Below, in pieces: positions 61,819 to 64,000 of a stretch of DNA of 64,000 nucleotides. The stretch comes from Bacteroidia bacterium (lineage in GTDB: Bacteria > Bacteroidota > Bacteroidia > Bacteroidales > F082). The notes under the pieces are model-generated. The model was not told the origin of the DNA, made no database searches, and saw nothing but the letters and a program-made list of their open reading frames with translations. The stretch lies in contig JAJTAY010000010.1 in NCBI GenBank assembly GCA_021287165.1, positions 124,001 to 188,000 of the forward strand. The letters are read 5' to 3'. Position numbers and translations under genes: made by a program. Numbering within the stretch: position 1 is the stretch's first letter; each line of letters starts with the position of its first letter.

Positions 61819-61826
61819 CAAAAATA
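61819..61826 (-). promoter_or_regulatory. -7 box of the PQQ-type dehydrogenase gene
   Basis: Minus strand TATTTTTG, ending 16 nt before the start codon. Confidence 0.5.
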
Positions 61827-61908
61827 GTAAAACTGGCTCTTAAGAAACAGTTTCGCCAATGAAAGGTTCGTAATAAGGATTTTTATAAATTGGCAAAAAA
61901 ACATAGGA

Positions 61909-62757
61909 ATGCGTAAAGAATATGTTTTCTGTTTATTGTGGTTGATGCTGCCTGTGTTGATTTTTGGACAGGAATCGGCCACCAACACTATAATGACATG
62001 GAATATTCGATTGGACACTCCTTACGATGGTGATAATGCCTGGATGTACCGTAAAGCCAGCTTTTGTGAACATCTCTCTGAAGAGAATGCTGATATAATA
62101 GGTTTTCAGGAAGTGCTTAACAGTCAGCTTATCGACCTTCAGGACTGCCTGAGCGGTTACAGCTATGTTGGGGTTGGCAGGGCCGATGGAAAACAGGGAG
62201 GCGAATACTCGCCGGTCTTTTTTAGGCTCGACCGATTCACACTCATCGAAAGTGGCACGACCTGGCTTTCCAATACGCCCAATATACCAGGCTCGGTGGG
62301 ATGGGATGCTGCCCTCGAAAGGATTGTAAGCTGGGCCAAACTGGCCGATAAGAAAACCGGTGACACGATGGTAGTCATGAATACCCATTTCGATCATGTG
62401 GGCCAGAAGGCGCGTGAAAACAGTGCATTACTTATGCTTGAACTTGCAAAAAAACTAGCACCGGGCTCTCCGCTAATCATCATGGGCGACCTGAATGCCG
62501 ATCCTGACAACCCGGCCTATAAACGCTTTATCAGCGCAGGACTAATCGATGCAAGAATCGTTGCCACTGGTTTTGAAGGACAAAGAGCCACCTATACCGG
62601 ATTTGATGATGACCCAGTAAATGATGCGCTGATCGATTTTATTCTGCATTCACCACATTTTGAGACAATTGACTATGTTGTGCGACCCGTGAACAACAGG
62701 GGTCAATACTTCTCGGACCATCTTCCTGTCGTGGCAAAGCTTGTCATAAAACGCTGA
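61909..62757 (+). CDS. Exported endonuclease/exonuclease/phosphatase-family protein
   Basis: The 282-residue protein has a signal peptide (1-20, IFG-Q) and the EEP fold: TMTWNIRLDTPYDGDNAW (Asn ligand), IIGFQEVLNSQL (metal-binding Glu), VVMNTHFDHVGQKARENSA (His), IIMGDLNADPDN (Asp-Leu-Asn) and a C-terminal FSDHLPVVAKL (Asp-His). All catalytic positions look intact. Exported members in Bacteroidota may act on phosphodiesters such as DNA, lipids or sugar phosphates; the target is unknown. Confidence 0.9.
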   Translation: MRKEYVFCLLWLMLPVLIFGQESATNTIMTWNIRLDTPYDGDNAWMYRKASFCEHLSEENADIIGFQEVLNSQLIDLQDCLSGYSYVGVGRADGKQGGEYSPVFFRLDRFTLIESGTTWLSNTPNIPGSVGWDAALERIVSWAKLADKKTGDTMVVMNTHFDHVGQKARENSALLMLELAKKLAPGSPLIIMGDLNADPDNPAYKRFISAGLIDARIVATGFEGQRATYTGFDDDPVNDALIDFILHSPHFETIDYVVRPVNNRGQYFSDHLPVVAKLVIKR

Positions 62758-62892
62758 GCCTTAAGCCGGATGAAATGAATTTCGAGGCAAAAGCATTATT
62801 CAAAAAAATCTTCCATCCATTCAGGAACGTCTCCCTAAATCATCTCAGACCACTGATTTTTGATTGAATCTCGAATCTTCGAATTTTGAATA

Positions 62893-62922
62893 AAAAAACG
62901 CCTCCGAAGAGGCGTTTTTTTT
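62893..62922. terminator. Bidirectional intrinsic terminator
   Basis: ACGCCTC and GAGGCGT pair around CGAA, with a flanking A-run on the left and a T-run on the right, so it can work for the minus-strand ROK gene and for the plus-strand EEP gene 136 nt upstream. Confidence 0.88.
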
Positions 62923-63905
62923 CAAAGTTTCTTTTCCAGTTCTTTATAAACCAGAGCGCTGGCCCCAACTATGGCCGCATCGCCTGGCTTGAGCTGCGAA
63001 GGCAGCACTTTGATTTTATTCTTGAATGAGGGTAGGAGGTGTTTTTCCATACTGTCGATGGCCGGCCTGAAAATATAAGCACCGGCTGCCGTTGGTCCGC
63101 CAAAAAGGAAAATAGCCTCCGGACTGGTATGGTGGGCGGTGATGGCGAGGCCTTGCCCAAGCCACTGGCCTGTGAGCTCAAACACTTCCTGGGCAACCTT
63201 ATCGCCTTTTTCGGCCGATTCGAAGATGAACTTGGAGCTCAGGTCGTTGAATGAGAACGAAGCCAGAGGACTGTTGTGAGCATTGTATTTAGCAAGCAGT
63301 TCGAGGGCTGTGCGCTTCATGCCCGGAGCTGAGCAATAAGCTTCTAGGTGTCCGTTGCCGCCACATCCGCAGAGCCTTCCGCCAGGCACGATGGTCATGT
63401 GACCGCACTCGCCTGCAAAGCCGTCATGACCGTAAACCAAGTCGCCATTAACCACTACGCCGCTGCCTACGCCTGTTCCAAGGGTGTAGACTACAAAGTC
63501 CCTCATCCCTTTTGCCCCGCCATAAATCATCTCACCAATAGCTGCAGCATTGGCGTCGTTGGTAATAGCGATGGCCTTCATTTCGGGAAGCCGTTCCTCT
63601 ATGAGCTTCACCATGGGCACAACGCCTTTGAACGACAGGTTTGGCGCTTGTTCGATGGTGCCTGTATAGTAATTTGCGTTGGGTGCACCAATGCCGATGC
63701 CGAGTACCTCGATGGCCGGGTTTAGCTTTTCAACTGCATTAATCAGCTGACGAATGGAGCCTACCATGTCATCAATGAACATAGTGATGTTACCATGTCC
63801 GGGCGTCAGGATGGTGTCTTTTACCAGCACATTGCCTTCGCGGTCCACAACCCCGATGGCTGTATTGGTTCCGCCGATGTCGATGCCTATTGCTACCGAT
63901 TTCAT
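62922..63905 (-). CDS. ROK-family sugar kinase, probable glucokinase
   Basis: The 327-residue ROK protein has IGIDIGGTNTAIGVV at the N-terminus for ATP phosphate binding, catalytic D117 in TNDANAAAIGE, and GTGVGSGVVVNG. The zinc motif near 169-186 reads GHMTIVPGGRLCGCGGNGHLE; the third cysteine of the usual CxCGxxGC is His186. No HTH is present, so it is a kinase, not a repressor. The upstream gene at the right edge looks like a membrane transporter, consistent with uptake then phosphorylation of a hexose. Confidence 0.9.
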   Translation of the reverse strand: MKSVAIGIDIGGTNTAIGVVDREGNVLVKDTILTPGHGNITMFIDDMVGSIRQLINAVEKLNPAIEVLGIGIGAPNANYYTGTIEQAPNLSFKGVVPMVKLIEERLPEMKAIAITNDANAAAIGEMIYGGAKGMRDFVVYTLGTGVGSGVVVNGDLVYGHDGFAGECGHMTIVPGGRLCGCGGNGHLEAYCSAPGMKRTALELLAKYNAHNSPLASFSFNDLSSKFIFESAEKGDKVAQEVFELTGQWLGQGLAITAHHTSPEAIFLFGGPTAAGAYIFRPAIDSMEKHLLPSFKNKIKVLPSQLKPGDAAIVGASALVYKELEKKL

Positions 63906-63922
63906 AAAAATTCCTTTCTTCT

Positions 63923-64000
63923 TTACCTTATTTTATGACCTTTTACTGCATAGTAGAAAATGTAAAGGTAGCAAATCGCCGGCACCAGAAAGGCCCAGGT
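63923..64000 (-). CDS. C-terminus of a membrane protein, possible sugar transporter (partial)
   Basis: The minus-strand frame entering from the right edge encodes 25 residues, TWAFLVPAICYLYIFYYAV then KGHKIR and a TAA stop at 63923-63925. It reads as a last membrane helix and short basic tail, like the end of FucP/GluP-type sugar MFS permeases. The rest is outside the window. It ends 17 nt before the ROK kinase start, so one operon is likely. The family assignment is tentative. Confidence 0.6.
   Translation of the reverse strand, partial: TWAFLVPAICYLYIFYYAVKGHKIR

Noticed and set aside
1..64000. CRISPR arrays, insertion sequences, integrases, phage genes, toxin-antitoxin pairs
   Set aside because: No regularly spaced repeats, transposase or integrase motifs, or small paired toxin-like genes were seen on either strand.

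Overview
The window reads as a chromosomal segment of a member of the Bacteroidota, most likely a fermentative, probably anaerobic, Bacteroidales-like organism. The evidence: two secreted proteins end in a type IX secretion (T9SS) sorting domain (34691-37498, 42428-44281); a TonB-dependent receptor is followed by a DUF4249 lipoprotein (5648-8878); phylum-typical families are present (DUF4271 beside HemD, DUF5606, DUF2279, head-GIN/DUF2807, haem_bd); and the Bacteroidota -7 promoter motif TAnnTTTG sits 9-35 nt before about twenty separate gene starts, with Shine-Dalgarno sequences mostly absent. A pta/ackA pair and a tungsten-type aldehyde:ferredoxin oxidoreductase point to fermentation. I see no insertion sequence, prophage, CRISPR array, rRNA or integrase. 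The two tRNA genes (Pro-GGG, Arg-CCG) stand alone.

Layout. 1-8878: tRNA-Pro, a haem-binding protein, a large M14 peptidase, a lipoprotein, a rhomboid protease, an envelope protein, and the receptor/DUF4249 pair. 8927-12225: purB coupled to an MsbA-like ABC exporter, then tRNA-Arg. 12281-15756 (minus): a six-gene operon of ArsR regulator, ArsE-, ArsF- and ArsG-like proteins, an ArsP-type permease and a rhodanese-like protein, with a perfect inverted repeat against its -7 box. 15999-18793 (minus): a cytoplasmic von Willebrand A protein, hemD and DUF4271. 19006-22232: phosphotransacetylase, a divergent 3-hydroxyacyl-CoA dehydrogenase and acetate kinase as one operon. 22330-32872: housekeeping and envelope genes (CDF transporter, fabG, VWA membrane protein, sugar transferase, SlyD-type isomerase, RsmI-like methyltransferase, PLP dehydratase, dnaA, YigZ, DMT transporter).

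32986-44281: a head-GIN/beta-barrel fusion, a secreted alpha-amylase-family enzyme, a three-gene OsmC/thioesterase/lipoprotein operon, a 67-residue exported Lys/Cys-rich protein, a two-component system, tatC and a secreted Asp-box protein. 44474-49436: Fe-S assembly genes (Mrp, NifU-like), nadE with a small barrel protein, and an orphan Opp-type permease. 49495-53392: the aldehyde oxidoreductase, divergent from a ThiF/E1-like gene, a ThiS/MoaD-like sulfur carrier and ftsE, which are read as one overlapping transcript. 53371-64000: two glycosyltransferases, murB, DUF2752, TM2, pyrD, DUF5606, DUF2279, a small membrane protein, a PQQ-type sugar dehydrogenase lipoprotein, an endonuclease/exonuclease/phosphatase-fold exported protein, a ROK sugar kinase and, at the right edge, the C-terminus of a membrane protein upstream of it.

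The gene sets most worth attention are the ars-type redox operon with its operator; the oxidoreductase/E1/sulfur-carrier cluster, where I infer a role in pterin-cofactor sulfuration; and the pta-dehydrogenase-ackA operon, whose middle enzyme has lost canonical active-site residues. Nothing here is plainly an undescribed defence or mobile system. All functional calls are from reading the sequence without database searches.
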